Source: CAZNYN01 sp964422205
GTDB lineage: Bacteria; Synergistota; Synergistia; Synergistales; Synergistaceae
DNA: 64,000 nt
Assembly (NCBI GenBank): GCA_964422205.1
Contig: CAYRAI010000002.1
Span: 1 to 64,000, forward strand
Reading direction: 5' to 3'
Position numbers and translations under genes: made by a program. The notes below the pieces were generated by a model. The model was not told where the DNA came from and searched no databases. It worked only from the letters and a program-made list of their open reading frames with translations. This document shows, one piece after another, positions 49,971 through 57,132 of this stretch (the stretch's first letter is position 1; every line of letters starts with the position of its first letter).

Positions 49971-50007
49971 GGAGCAGACTCCTTTCAGTCAGAAAAATTT
50001 TACGCGC

Positions 50008-50181
50008 CTAAGTTAGTAAACAGCTGATTAAATGCACTATCCGCGTCATAACAGCCACATCTGATGAACAAACCAGCCGATGCGCACGAAATCAGAGATT
50101 TCGGCTCTCTGGCCTTAATCAGCGGACGGTACGTTCGTAATGTTCTGCAATAAATAATTGATTTAATCAGTGTTTCCTTAG
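50008..50181. repeat. MITE-like element with imperfect terminal inverted repeats
   Basis: The left end reads CTAAG, three bases, then GTAAACAGCTGATTAAATG. The right end, read on the other strand, is CTAAGGAAACACTGATTAAAT. The two form an inverted repeat of about 20-28 bases with small indels, 174 bp apart. The TAA within the right-end CTAAG is the stop codon of the radical SAM gene. No transposase is encoded; a 78-codon open frame crossing it is not a convincing gene. It fills most of the 207-base gap between the radical SAM and old-yellow-enzyme genes. No clear target-site duplication is seen. Confidence 0.5.
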
Positions 50182-51131
50182 AAAAATGAAAGCCTTTTCT
50201 CCACCTCTTCCGGCAATAAGCCGCTCTTTTCCGCAAGCAGCCTTATGCCGAATTTTCCGTGTCCGGTAAATTTAGACATTTCGGAAGCAGGGAGAGTCCA
50301 AGGTCCTTTGGGACTGAGCCTAACCAGTTTTCTTGCATAGGCTTCGCTGAATATAAGCTCTCCGAGTGCCGGATGGTGCGGACCGCCTCTTACCTGAGAA
50401 GCGAGCAGAGCCGACTCCTGAAGCCCCGCCCTTATGGGACGAAAGCCCAGCTCCAGAGCCTTGTCCATAAATATTCCGCCCCACACCGCAGCTTCTTCGA
50501 CAGAGAGAGGGTTGTAGCTTCCCGAGCAGAGCATTGAGCAGAGCTCCGTACCTTCTATAACAAGGCACGGATATAACCTAAGCTCCCAATCGAGAGGTCC
50601 TTTGATATCAGCTACTGTCTCGAGGTCAAGCAAACTGCTTTCCATGCTCTGCCCCGGCAGACCTATCATCATCTGTACGGCCAGGTTAACCGATTCATCT
50701 CGCAAAAGTCTTATATCGTCAAGTATGGCGCGCGGGTCGGCCTCACGTTTGCAGGATGCAAGGACTTTTTTGTCCAGAGATGGTATTCCTAGTTCCACAC
50801 AGGCAATAGGGTATGATAGGACAAGAGAGCGCAGTTTATCGTCGCGCAAATCCCCGGGATATGTTGAAAATCGTATTCTGCTGCCTTTCGGAGCACAGTT
50901 GGCGGCAGCGTCCAGATATGAGCGCACAGTGGCATAGTCAAAACGACAAAAAGAGCCTCCGAAAAAGCATACCTCACGAGGCTCTGTCAGAGCGCTTAAT
51001 ACAGAGCTCACATACTGAGGAGACGGGAGTTCCGAAACGCCTGTTATTGTCTGCTGATGACAATATACACACCTGCCATGGCATCCGCCGAACGGCAGAA
51101 AGAAAGGCATCTTTTTAAGTTTTCGCATCAT
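50178..51131 (-). CDS. Elp3-like radical SAM protein
   Basis: A 317-aa protein. FGGCHGRCVYCHQQ near residues 15-28 is the CxxxCxxC cluster motif; FFGGSFCRFD, RFSTYPGDLRD, VELGIPSLDKKVL and QMMIGLPGQSMESSLLDLE follow the Elp3/YhcC/HemN-like barrel. The reaction is unknown. The frame extends to 51182, but ATG at 51131 overlaps the ImmA gene stop (ATGA) and gives a short N-terminus just ahead of the cluster, as in relatives. Its stop codon is supplied by the inverted-repeat element. Confidence 0.88.
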   Translation of the reverse strand: MMRKLKKMPFFLPFGGCHGRCVYCHQQTITGVSELPSPQYVSSVLSALTEPREVCFFGGSFCRFDYATVRSYLDAAANCAPKGSRIRFSTYPGDLRDDKLRSLVLSYPIACVELGIPSLDKKVLASCKREADPRAILDDIRLLRDESVNLAVQMMIGLPGQSMESSLLDLETVADIKGPLDWELRLYPCLVIEGTELCSMLCSGSYNPLSVEEAAVWGGIFMDKALELGFRPIRAGLQESALLASQVRGGPHHPALGELIFSEAYARKLVRLSPKGPWTLPASEMSKFTGHGKFGIRLLAEKSGLLPEEVEKRLSFF

Positions 51132-51565
51132 GACCAGTCGGCATAATCTCCTTCCGCCCATTCGGGCCACAAAGCTGCCCATGCGAATGTGTCGGCTCTG
51201 TTTTCAAAACTTTCCATAGACTCAAATGTCCGGCTCCAAAAGCGTGCGCCCCTTGTATGAGTCAGCAAGTGGTAAATCTCATGAAATATCGCAAAGCGCC
51301 TCCACATAAGAGAGAGCATGGCATTGACATATATACGCCCGCGGTCGCCTCTTACAACATGTATGCCCCATACTCCGGGGGGGAGGGTTTCATACTTTAT
51401 ATCCAATGATAGACCTGTCATTTCCTCAGCTTTGGCAAGTATGTCAAACTCGCTTAAGCGGTGCCACTCATGAGCCTCTTTTGTCGCCCATTCCGGAATG
51501 TATTCGGGAGGAGAGGGCAGGTCCTCATAAATATCTTCTTGTTCTTCGCTATTCTCCAAGCTCAT
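51128..51565 (-). CDS. ImmA/IrrE-family metallopeptidase
   Basis: A 145-aa protein with the zinc-peptidase motif in FAIFHEIYHLLTH (HExxH, about residue 100) and the downstream helix ENRADTFAWAALWP containing the third ligand Glu, the ImmA/IrrE signature. Relatives cleave an XRE-type repressor to turn on a regulon (known for ICEBs1 ImmA/ImmR). It follows an XRE gene with a 17-base overlap, which fits. The frame also has ATG at 51583 and 51574; the N-terminus is uncertain. A Glu/Asp/Pro-rich N-terminal segment precedes the catalytic part. Confidence 0.87.
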   Translation of the reverse strand: MSLENSEEQEDIYEDLPSPPEYIPEWATKEAHEWHRLSEFDILAKAEEMTGLSLDIKYETLPPGVWGIHVVRGDRGRIYVNAMLSLMWRRFAIFHEIYHLLTHTRGARFWSRTFESMESFENRADTFAWAALWPEWAEGDYADWS

Positions 51566-51914
51566 CCTCGGCATCCCAGTCATCCAGAGCCGCTTCTACA
51601 AGGCGGTAAACCCTGCGAAGTTCCTGCTCCGAAAGTTTTTTGCTGCGGTACCATATTTCAAGTTCGCCATTTTCAAGCATTGACTCAAGCTGGACTCTGC
51701 CGGGTTTGTCTGGTTCAGAAAAATCCATAAGCAGGTCTGTCACATCGACATTAAGGGCCGGTGCCAGTCTCTGAAGGAGCTTCATTGACGGAAGACGCCG
51801 GTTACTCTCCAAAGCCTGAACATAGATGCGGCTCACATCAACCTTATCTGCCAATTTCTGCTGTGTAAGATTCTGCGCTTTGCGAAGAGACTTTATTCTG
51901 TTTCCGAGACTCAT
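51549..51914 (-). CDS. XRE-family transcriptional regulator
   Basis: A 121-aa protein. It has an N-terminal helix-turn-helix (about 5-60: RIKSLRKAQNLTQQKLADKV, DVSRIYVQALESNRRLPSM) and a C-terminal acidic tail. It is the likely partner and substrate of the ImmA/IrrE peptidase encoded next. No operator has been identified in its own 50-base upstream gap. AAGGGAAG precedes the ATG. Confidence 0.9.
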   Translation of the reverse strand: MSLGNRIKSLRKAQNLTQQKLADKVDVSRIYVQALESNRRLPSMKLLQRLAPALNVDVTDLLMDFSEPDKPGRVQLESMLENGELEIWYRSKKLSEQELRRVYRLVEAALDDWDAEDELGE

Positions 51915-51964
51915 GCATCATACTTCCCTTCAAATTTTATTACTTTAAAGGATACAACAAAATC

Positions 51965-52897
51965 TTATTGTTGACAAGTAGTTAAGGTAATTTTATATAC
52001 AAACAGAGTACAGCATAATAAATCCGCAGCGCCGCCAGGGCTTATGCGCAGAGCCTTGAATTTCCCTTCAAGCTCTGTAACAGCAGATCTTTCTCCGCTT
52101 GCGGGGATGTATTTTTTTCTTGTTTCCCTAACTATCCGTCTGTATTCAGATTTCCAATATTCATATCCGCCTCTGTGTATAACATTGCTGTCTTCGTTGA
52201 GCTCCATTATCGCAAGGAGTGCCGAAATAGACGCATCGTTTTTTGAGACCCCCGCATAAAGATTTTTTATAAGCTCAGGCAGACCTCCGCTGGATATTGA
52301 AGGAAATCCCCTGTAAGCTTCTCCTCTTACTCCTGTGACTCCGTATTTTAAATAAAGTTTCTCTCCATTAGTCAGATCTTCCGTTTTTTTCCCCTCAATA
52401 GAGGCAAACTCCGCAGGCGCGCTTTCCATAACAGGCTCGGACGCATGAAAGAGTATTTTCTGCGATGTCATTGGCTCGCCTAAAAATATCGTTCTTCCCG
52501 CTCCATAGAGCAAAAGCGACATAAGATATATAAGCCCCTTGTGTGTGTTAATGCCCTTCGTTGCGTCAAACATGGCCTTCTCGGCTTTCAGCCCCACGCA
52601 TCTCAGCTTTTCCATGGCGCGGCACGGCTCGGTTCCTTCAATGCCTGTCCTTGCCTGATCTTCCCAGAACGGCGCTATGGCGGCGCAGCTTATTATAAAG
52701 AGACGCCAGTCCATATCGGTGTGACATCCGGGTGTCAGAGGGTCTACAAGTCCGGGCTTGGGAGCTGTCATCACTTCCTCGGCAGAAGCTTCGGCAGCAG
52801 CATTTTTTAGTCTCGCTATCCAATCGCTCTTGACTCTATCGCCTAAGTGAAGGATACTTTCATTACTTATATCAAAAGGTGGCACGTGTCTATGCAA
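51965..52897 (-). CDS. citG: Triphosphoribosyl-dephospho-CoA synthase family protein (CitG-like)
   Basis: A 310-aa protein. VMTAPKPGLVDPLTPGCHTDMD, GINTHKGLIYLMSLLLYGAG, GVRGEAYRGFPSI and ISPGGAADLLCCTLFVY match the CitG/MdcB family, which makes the prosthetic-group precursor for citrate or malonate lyase acyl carrier protein from ATP and dephospho-CoA. No lyase genes are in the window, so the partner enzyme is elsewhere or the role differs. The start is TTG (52897-52895) with a strong GGAGG seven bases upstream; it abuts the plus-strand transglycosylase start head to head. Confidence 0.85.
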   Translation of the reverse strand: MHRHVPPFDISNESILHLGDRVKSDWIARLKNAAAEASAEEVMTAPKPGLVDPLTPGCHTDMDWRLFIISCAAIAPFWEDQARTGIEGTEPCRAMEKLRCVGLKAEKAMFDATKGINTHKGLIYLMSLLLYGAGRTIFLGEPMTSQKILFHASEPVMESAPAEFASIEGKKTEDLTNGEKLYLKYGVTGVRGEAYRGFPSISSGGLPELIKNLYAGVSKNDASISALLAIMELNEDSNVIHRGGYEYWKSEYRRIVRETRKKYIPASGERSAVTELEGKFKALRISPGGAADLLCCTLFVYKITLTTCQQ

Positions 52898-53863
52898 GAG
52901 AGTTCCTCCCTCTCGTCGTTTCTATATGCTAACATAACCCAATTCTTCCGCATGCGCAAGCGGCTCTTTTTGTCGCTTCTGCTTATTGCCGCGGCATTGG
53001 CTGTTCTTATTTTCCCTTATATATCTTCTTGTATAAAAAATGAAGCTGCCTTAAGCTGGGAAAAAGGGTGGGACGCATGGAAGAGGAGAGAGCCAAAAGA
53101 AGCTCTCGAGTGCTGGTCTCATAACTCTTTCATTACGGAACTCTCACGCAGGCCGGCAAAATTTCTTTATTGGAGAATCAGGGCGCTTGAATCTTTGGGA
53201 CGCACGGACGAGGCCATTGAGCTTAGGGCGGATATGATGGAAAAATACCCTATGGATCTTTATACTTTTATGATATCTCCTAACGGGGGGTTTTCGGAGA
53301 CGCACTCCACCGCCGCAAAAAAGGAAGCTCTCATGTTCCATCCCAGACCTTGGAAGAATGAGGTTGAAGCTGCCTCAAAGCTGACCGGCACTTCAGAGAT
53401 AACTATATTCGCCCTTATGAAGAGAGAGAGCAAATTTCACAGCAAAGCAATAAGCCAGTCCGGGGCTGTGGGACTTATGCAGCTCATGCCTGCCACTGCG
53501 GAAGACGAGGCGCAGAAACTAAAAATGTCGGCTGATATCTACGAGCCTGAGGATAACATACTTTTGGGTGCGAATCATTTTTCGATGCTGGAGCATAAAT
53601 TCAGCAATGAGCCTATAAAGGCGATCGCGGCATATAATGCCGGAGCTAAAACAGTTGCAAAATGGGGAGATCTTTCCTCTCAGGACTGGGCGGAGTGGAT
53701 AGAGAGCATACCTTACGCCGAGACAAGGGAATTTGTCCGCTCTGTGCTTCAAAACAGAGAAGTTTACCGTATTCTCTACGGAGGAAGCGGTATTCCTCTG
53801 GCTTTTATTATAAACACGACACCTTCGGCGGCAAAAACTCTGATCTCTATGAGAAAAAAATAA
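52892..53863 (+). CDS. Membrane-anchored lytic transglycosylase (SLT family)
   Basis: A 323-aa protein with one N-terminal transmembrane helix (about residues 23-42, LFLSLLLIAAALAVLIFPYI), a helical linker and a C-terminal SLT domain. ALMKRESKFHSKAISQSGAVGLMQLMPATA holds the catalytic Glu (in KRESKF) and the GLMQLMP motif; AIAAYNAGAKTVAKW is the NAG-binding motif. It cleaves peptidoglycan in the periplasm. The frame is open from 52847; ATG at 52892 has AGGTGG ten bases upstream and is chosen, though ATG at 52952 (just before the helix) is possible. Followed by the YbaK gene after 28 bases. Confidence 0.93.
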   Translation: MQESSSLSSFLYANITQFFRMRKRLFLSLLLIAAALAVLIFPYISSCIKNEAALSWEKGWDAWKRREPKEALECWSHNSFITELSRRPAKFLYWRIRALESLGRTDEAIELRADMMEKYPMDLYTFMISPNGGFSETHSTAAKKEALMFHPRPWKNEVEAASKLTGTSEITIFALMKRESKFHSKAISQSGAVGLMQLMPATAEDEAQKLKMSADIYEPEDNILLGANHFSMLEHKFSNEPIKAIAAYNAGAKTVAKWGDLSSQDWAEWIESIPYAETREFVRSVLQNREVYRILYGGSGIPLAFIINTTPSAAKTLISMRKK

Positions 53864-53891
53864 CAACGACAGAAAGGCTTGGTGCAGCAAA

Positions 53892-54386
53892 ATGTTAAAC
53901 ATCGGCGATTTTGAATTTGATCCCGTCAAGGCGGTAAGGGACTTCCTGGACAAAAAGAATTTTAATGAAAAGATAATCCATACAGAAGCTACAATTTTCA
54001 CTGTAAGCGATGCTTCGCTCGCTGTAGGAGCACCTGAGCCTGAAATACTTAAGAGCATTCTGCTGAGGGTAAACAGGGGCGAGTATTTTGCTTTGGCACT
54101 TATGTCCGGAGTCAACAGAGTAGAGACAAAAAAGATTAAAAAGCTGCTCGGAGCTTCTCATGTCTCCTTTGCCGACCCTGATGCATGCATCGAGTGGTCC
54201 GGATTCCGCCCCGGAGGCGTACCTCCGGTCGGCTATCCTAAGCAGCCTCGCACTCTGATTGACGATGACCTGTTTCTGTACGGAACAGTTTGGGCCGCAG
54301 CAGGCACAGATCACCATTTTTTCCCAATAAGCCCATCGGCTCTTCTTGAAATTACCGGAGGTGAGAGGGCGGATATAAAAAAATAA
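53892..54386 (+). CDS. YbaK/EbsC-type aminoacyl-tRNA deacylase
   Basis: A 164-aa protein of the YbaK/ProX editing family, which hydrolyses mischarged Cys- or Ala-tRNA-Pro. The layout with IIHTEATIFTVSDASLAVGAPEPEILKSILL, VNRVETKKIKKLLGA and SGFRPGGVPPVGYP near residue 105-118 is typical, including the conserved Lys in ILKSILL and the GGVPPVG loop. Same strand as and close to the transglycosylase gene. It ends six bases from the convergent membrane protein; no terminator is evident. Confidence 0.9.
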   Translation: MLNIGDFEFDPVKAVRDFLDKKNFNEKIIHTEATIFTVSDASLAVGAPEPEILKSILLRVNRGEYFALALMSGVNRVETKKIKKLLGASHVSFADPDACIEWSGFRPGGVPPVGYPKQPRTLIDDDLFLYGTVWAAAGTDHHFFPISPSALLEITGGERADIKK

Positions 54387-54392
54387 TCTGCC

Positions 54393-55754
54393 TCATCTAA
54401 AAATGTAGTTAGCGACCGGAATTATAATGATAAAAGATATGACGATTCTTATTATATATATTACGAGCATATCCTTAAAGCTCAGAGGTATTGTTGAGTG
54501 CCATACATGAAGCCCTATCTCTGTAAGATTGACAAGTCCCACAGTGGATATGCAGATGCATATAAATTTTCCCGCCTCTTCCAGCAATATCTGTCCGTAT
54601 GTTATGGCCACATACTGATCGACAAAGGCGAAGACAGACGAAGTTGCGATAATGTCCGGCTCGGCGACTCCAACTCCGTCAAGAAGGGCAGAAATCGGAT
54701 AGGCTATCATTGTAACAAGGGGAGTTGACTCGGCTATAGCCATCAAAAAAGTTCCGAATGTTATCATCAGAGGAATAGTTCCGCAGATAAGCGGCATTGC
54801 TATTGCAGCAGATTCGGCAAGATATAGTTTCATATTCATGTGAGACGCTTTGCTTAACCCTCTGTAGAGAGCCCACTCAAACAAAGTATGCCCGTGCCTG
54901 TCCCCCGCCGTCGAAAGATGGTGCGCGGAGGGCACGGCTCTGTATGTGTCGGGAATAAATCTCAAAGGCCATATTCTGGGCATTATCACTGCGAGAATAA
55001 GCATGGTTGAATAGACTGTGAGTAAAATTTTGGTGAACATATAGTTCATCCTCAAAAGCGAGGTAACTGCGTAAATATTGTATATTCCGGCAAGAGAAAA
55101 GCTTGTGACCATTACAGCCGCTTCTCTGTCACTGTATGAGCCGTTCATGTGCATTTTTGCGGTCAGGACAACTGCAATAGAGCTGCTGCCTAGCCATGAT
55201 GCTATAGAGTCTACAGCGGATCGTCCCGGAACTTTAAAAAGAGGATGCATAAAGGGGCCTGCATATACGGCTAAAAACTGTACCAGCCCAAAATCAAGGA
55301 GCAGAGGTGCCGTGAGAGATAGGACTAAAGTGAGCACAAGAAGCCTTGTGACAAGGTGAAAGACTATCATCTCGGCGTATTTCAAAAAAACTCCGAATAC
55401 CGATGCGTCTCCCCATATAACTATGACGGATATCACCATTGCCGCAAAACGGACAGTGTACCAGAATGGGCCTCCGTAAAGGCATTCATAAAAAACTTCG
55501 TGCTTCTCAGCAAATCTTGGCTTTAAACATAGGGAGAAAAGACTGCTGAGGACTACAGATAGAGAAACTCCGAATACTGCGAATGGCATGTAAAAATGCA
55601 AAACGGACATCAGATATTCCTTAAAATGACCTATGAAAGTATTCATGCTTCCGTTGAACGAGAACGGAACAAGAAACATCCATATGCCGATAAGCGACGG
55701 TATTATAAAGAGAGATATAATCCTGGCTGTACGTGGAAATTTCTCCACCTCCAT
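54393..55754 (-). CDS. YjiH-family (Gate/nucleoside-recognition domain) membrane protein
   Basis: A 453-aa polytopic membrane protein with about ten to twelve hydrophobic segments. The N-terminal SLIGIWMFLVPFSFNG, the mid-protein PLFKVPGRSAVDSIASWLGSSSIAVVLTAKM (key P-G-R-S-A-x-D and W-L-G-S-S) and LDGVGVAEPDIIATSS near residue 365 match the YjiH group of Gate-domain proteins. The transported substrate is not known. It is transcribed alone from the minus strand, with no close partner gene. Confidence 0.82.
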   Translation of the reverse strand: MEVEKFPRTARIISLFIIPSLIGIWMFLVPFSFNGSMNTFIGHFKEYLMSVLHFYMPFAVFGVSLSVVLSSLFSLCLKPRFAEKHEVFYECLYGGPFWYTVRFAAMVISVIVIWGDASVFGVFLKYAEMIVFHLVTRLLVLTLVLSLTAPLLLDFGLVQFLAVYAGPFMHPLFKVPGRSAVDSIASWLGSSSIAVVLTAKMHMNGSYSDREAAVMVTSFSLAGIYNIYAVTSLLRMNYMFTKILLTVYSTMLILAVIMPRIWPLRFIPDTYRAVPSAHHLSTAGDRHGHTLFEWALYRGLSKASHMNMKLYLAESAAIAMPLICGTIPLMITFGTFLMAIAESTPLVTMIAYPISALLDGVGVAEPDIIATSSVFAFVDQYVAITYGQILLEEAGKFICICISTVGLVNLTEIGLHVWHSTIPLSFKDMLVIYIIRIVISFIIIIPVANYIFR

Positions 55755-55841
55755 TCGTACGCTCTATTATATCAGATTATTCAGACACCTAAAACCCACA
55801 GCATGACTCATGCTTATTTGTTTATAAAAATTTGAAATATA

Positions 55842-56117
55842 TTATTCAGTTTCGTCCATTCTTACGGTAAAAAGCTTAACCTCGCCTACGCCTGCGGCAA
55901 GAAGTTCGTCTTCAAACGGAGCTTCTGGAATAGGCCATTGGGCTTCGAGAGAGCATTTGATATATTCCTCCAATGCGGAAGGAGCTCTTTCTAAAACCTC
56001 TTCTCTGCTTTGCCCCTCTACCCAGCAGCCCGAAAGACCTGGGAAATTCACAACCCAGAGTCTGCCTCCGTCATAACCGTTTGCCACTACAGCCGGAAAT
56101 GTATATTCCGTTATCAT
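55842..56117 (-). CDS. HicB-like small protein (orphan)
   Basis: A 91-aa protein with the HicB/RNase-H-like fold pattern: WVVNFPGLSGCWVEGQSREEVLERAPSALEEYIKC (key residues F-P-G-L, G-x-S/x-E-E and A-x-x-A-L). No HicA toxin (about 60 aa, double-stranded RNA-binding fold) is adjacent on either side, and there is no DNA-binding C-terminus. It starts one base after the M19 dipeptidase stop, so it is co-translated with it. A free-standing regulator or a non-toxin role is inferred. Confidence 0.72.
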   Translation of the reverse strand: MITEYTFPAVVANGYDGGRLWVVNFPGLSGCWVEGQSREEVLERAPSALEEYIKCSLEAQWPIPEAPFEDELLAAGVGEVKLFTVRMDETE

Positions 56118-56118
56118 C

Positions 56119-57111
56119 TCAGCCTAACACCCTCTCAAAAAGCTTAAAAAAGTTTTCGCCCAGAATTTTCCGCGATATGTCTTTGGTAAAGTTTTCTTTA
56201 ATCGGTGTCAAAAATTTTTCGGCGGCGTCTTCATGATCTCTGAATAGGTCGCCTGAAGGGAGGTCGTGACTCGTTCTGAGCGAATTGACACAGTCACATA
56301 AGTCCATTCCGAGTCCGACATGGGAATATCCCGCAATCTCCGCAACACGATAGAGATGTTCCATAAGTTTTTCCGGAGTTCTCTCATCCTCGATGTCCGA
56401 AGCAAAGGGCGCGTATGCGTTCATGCCTATTACTCCGCCCGAGCCCGCCACTATTTTTATCTGTTCATCCGTGAGATTTCTCGCGGATGAGGCTAACGCG
56501 CGGCAATTTGAATGAGAGGCTATAAAAGGTCCTTTAACCATGGATGCCACTTCATAGAACCCCTCGTCGTTTATGTGGCTCACATCAATCACCATGCCCA
56601 GCTCCTGAGCTTTTTCCACCAGAGCGCGTCCGAAGCGGGTAAGTCCTCCCTGATGCTTCGGTGCGTATTCCGGATCAAAGGAGCTGCCGTCCGCGGCGTA
56701 GTTTCTGCGTGACCATGTTATGCCGAGAAGCCTGACTCCCAATTCGTAGAATGTCCTCAGAAGCAGCAAGTCCTTGCCTACAGGCTCCGCTCCCTCAAGC
56801 GAGAGGAATATAGCTATCTTTCCGTCTTCCACCGCTGCACGCGCCTCTTGGGTATCTCTGCAGAGCGCAAAAGAGTCTCCGGACTCGTCAAGCTCTTCCA
56901 TAAAAGCGGATATCTGATCCAGAGCATTTCTGAGCGCACCCTCGGGCAGAAGGTCGTCGGTTATAAAGAGAGAACATACCAAAACATTCACACCGGAGCT
57001 TTTGAGGCGCCGCAGGTGTCTTCTCTCAAGAACCTTTCTCTCTCCCAAGCGTCTGTAGTATAAAACATCAAGCAATACATCAAAATGCGCGTCAAGCACA
57101 ATATCTTTCAA
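56119..57111 (-). CDS. Membrane dipeptidase (peptidase M19, renal dipeptidase family)
   Basis: A 330-aa amidohydrolase-fold zinc dipeptidase. Metal ligands are seen in LDAHFDVLLDV (HxD), FLSLEGAEPVG (Glu), DVSHINDEGFYEV (His) and IASHSNCRALA (His); GLGMDLCDC gives the later Asp. No signal peptide is visible, so it is cytoplasmic. The start is TTG at 57111 with GGAGG seven bases before it. It lies 21 bases after the C69 dipeptidase gene, forming a dipeptide-degrading operon. Confidence 0.93.
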   Translation of the reverse strand: MKDIVLDAHFDVLLDVLYYRRLGERKVLERRHLRRLKSSGVNVLVCSLFITDDLLPEGALRNALDQISAFMEELDESGDSFALCRDTQEARAAVEDGKIAIFLSLEGAEPVGKDLLLLRTFYELGVRLLGITWSRRNYAADGSSFDPEYAPKHQGGLTRFGRALVEKAQELGMVIDVSHINDEGFYEVASMVKGPFIASHSNCRALASSARNLTDEQIKIVAGSGGVIGMNAYAPFASDIEDERTPEKLMEHLYRVAEIAGYSHVGLGMDLCDCVNSLRTSHDLPSGDLFRDHEDAAEKFLTPIKENFTKDISRKILGENFFKLFERVLG

Positions 57112-57132
57112 AATACACCCTCCGGCTTCGTG

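Noticed and set aside
50000..50236. 78-codon frame crossing the inverted-repeat element
   Set aside because: It begins inside the radical SAM gene in another frame, has no ribosome binding site and spans the element without any known domain.
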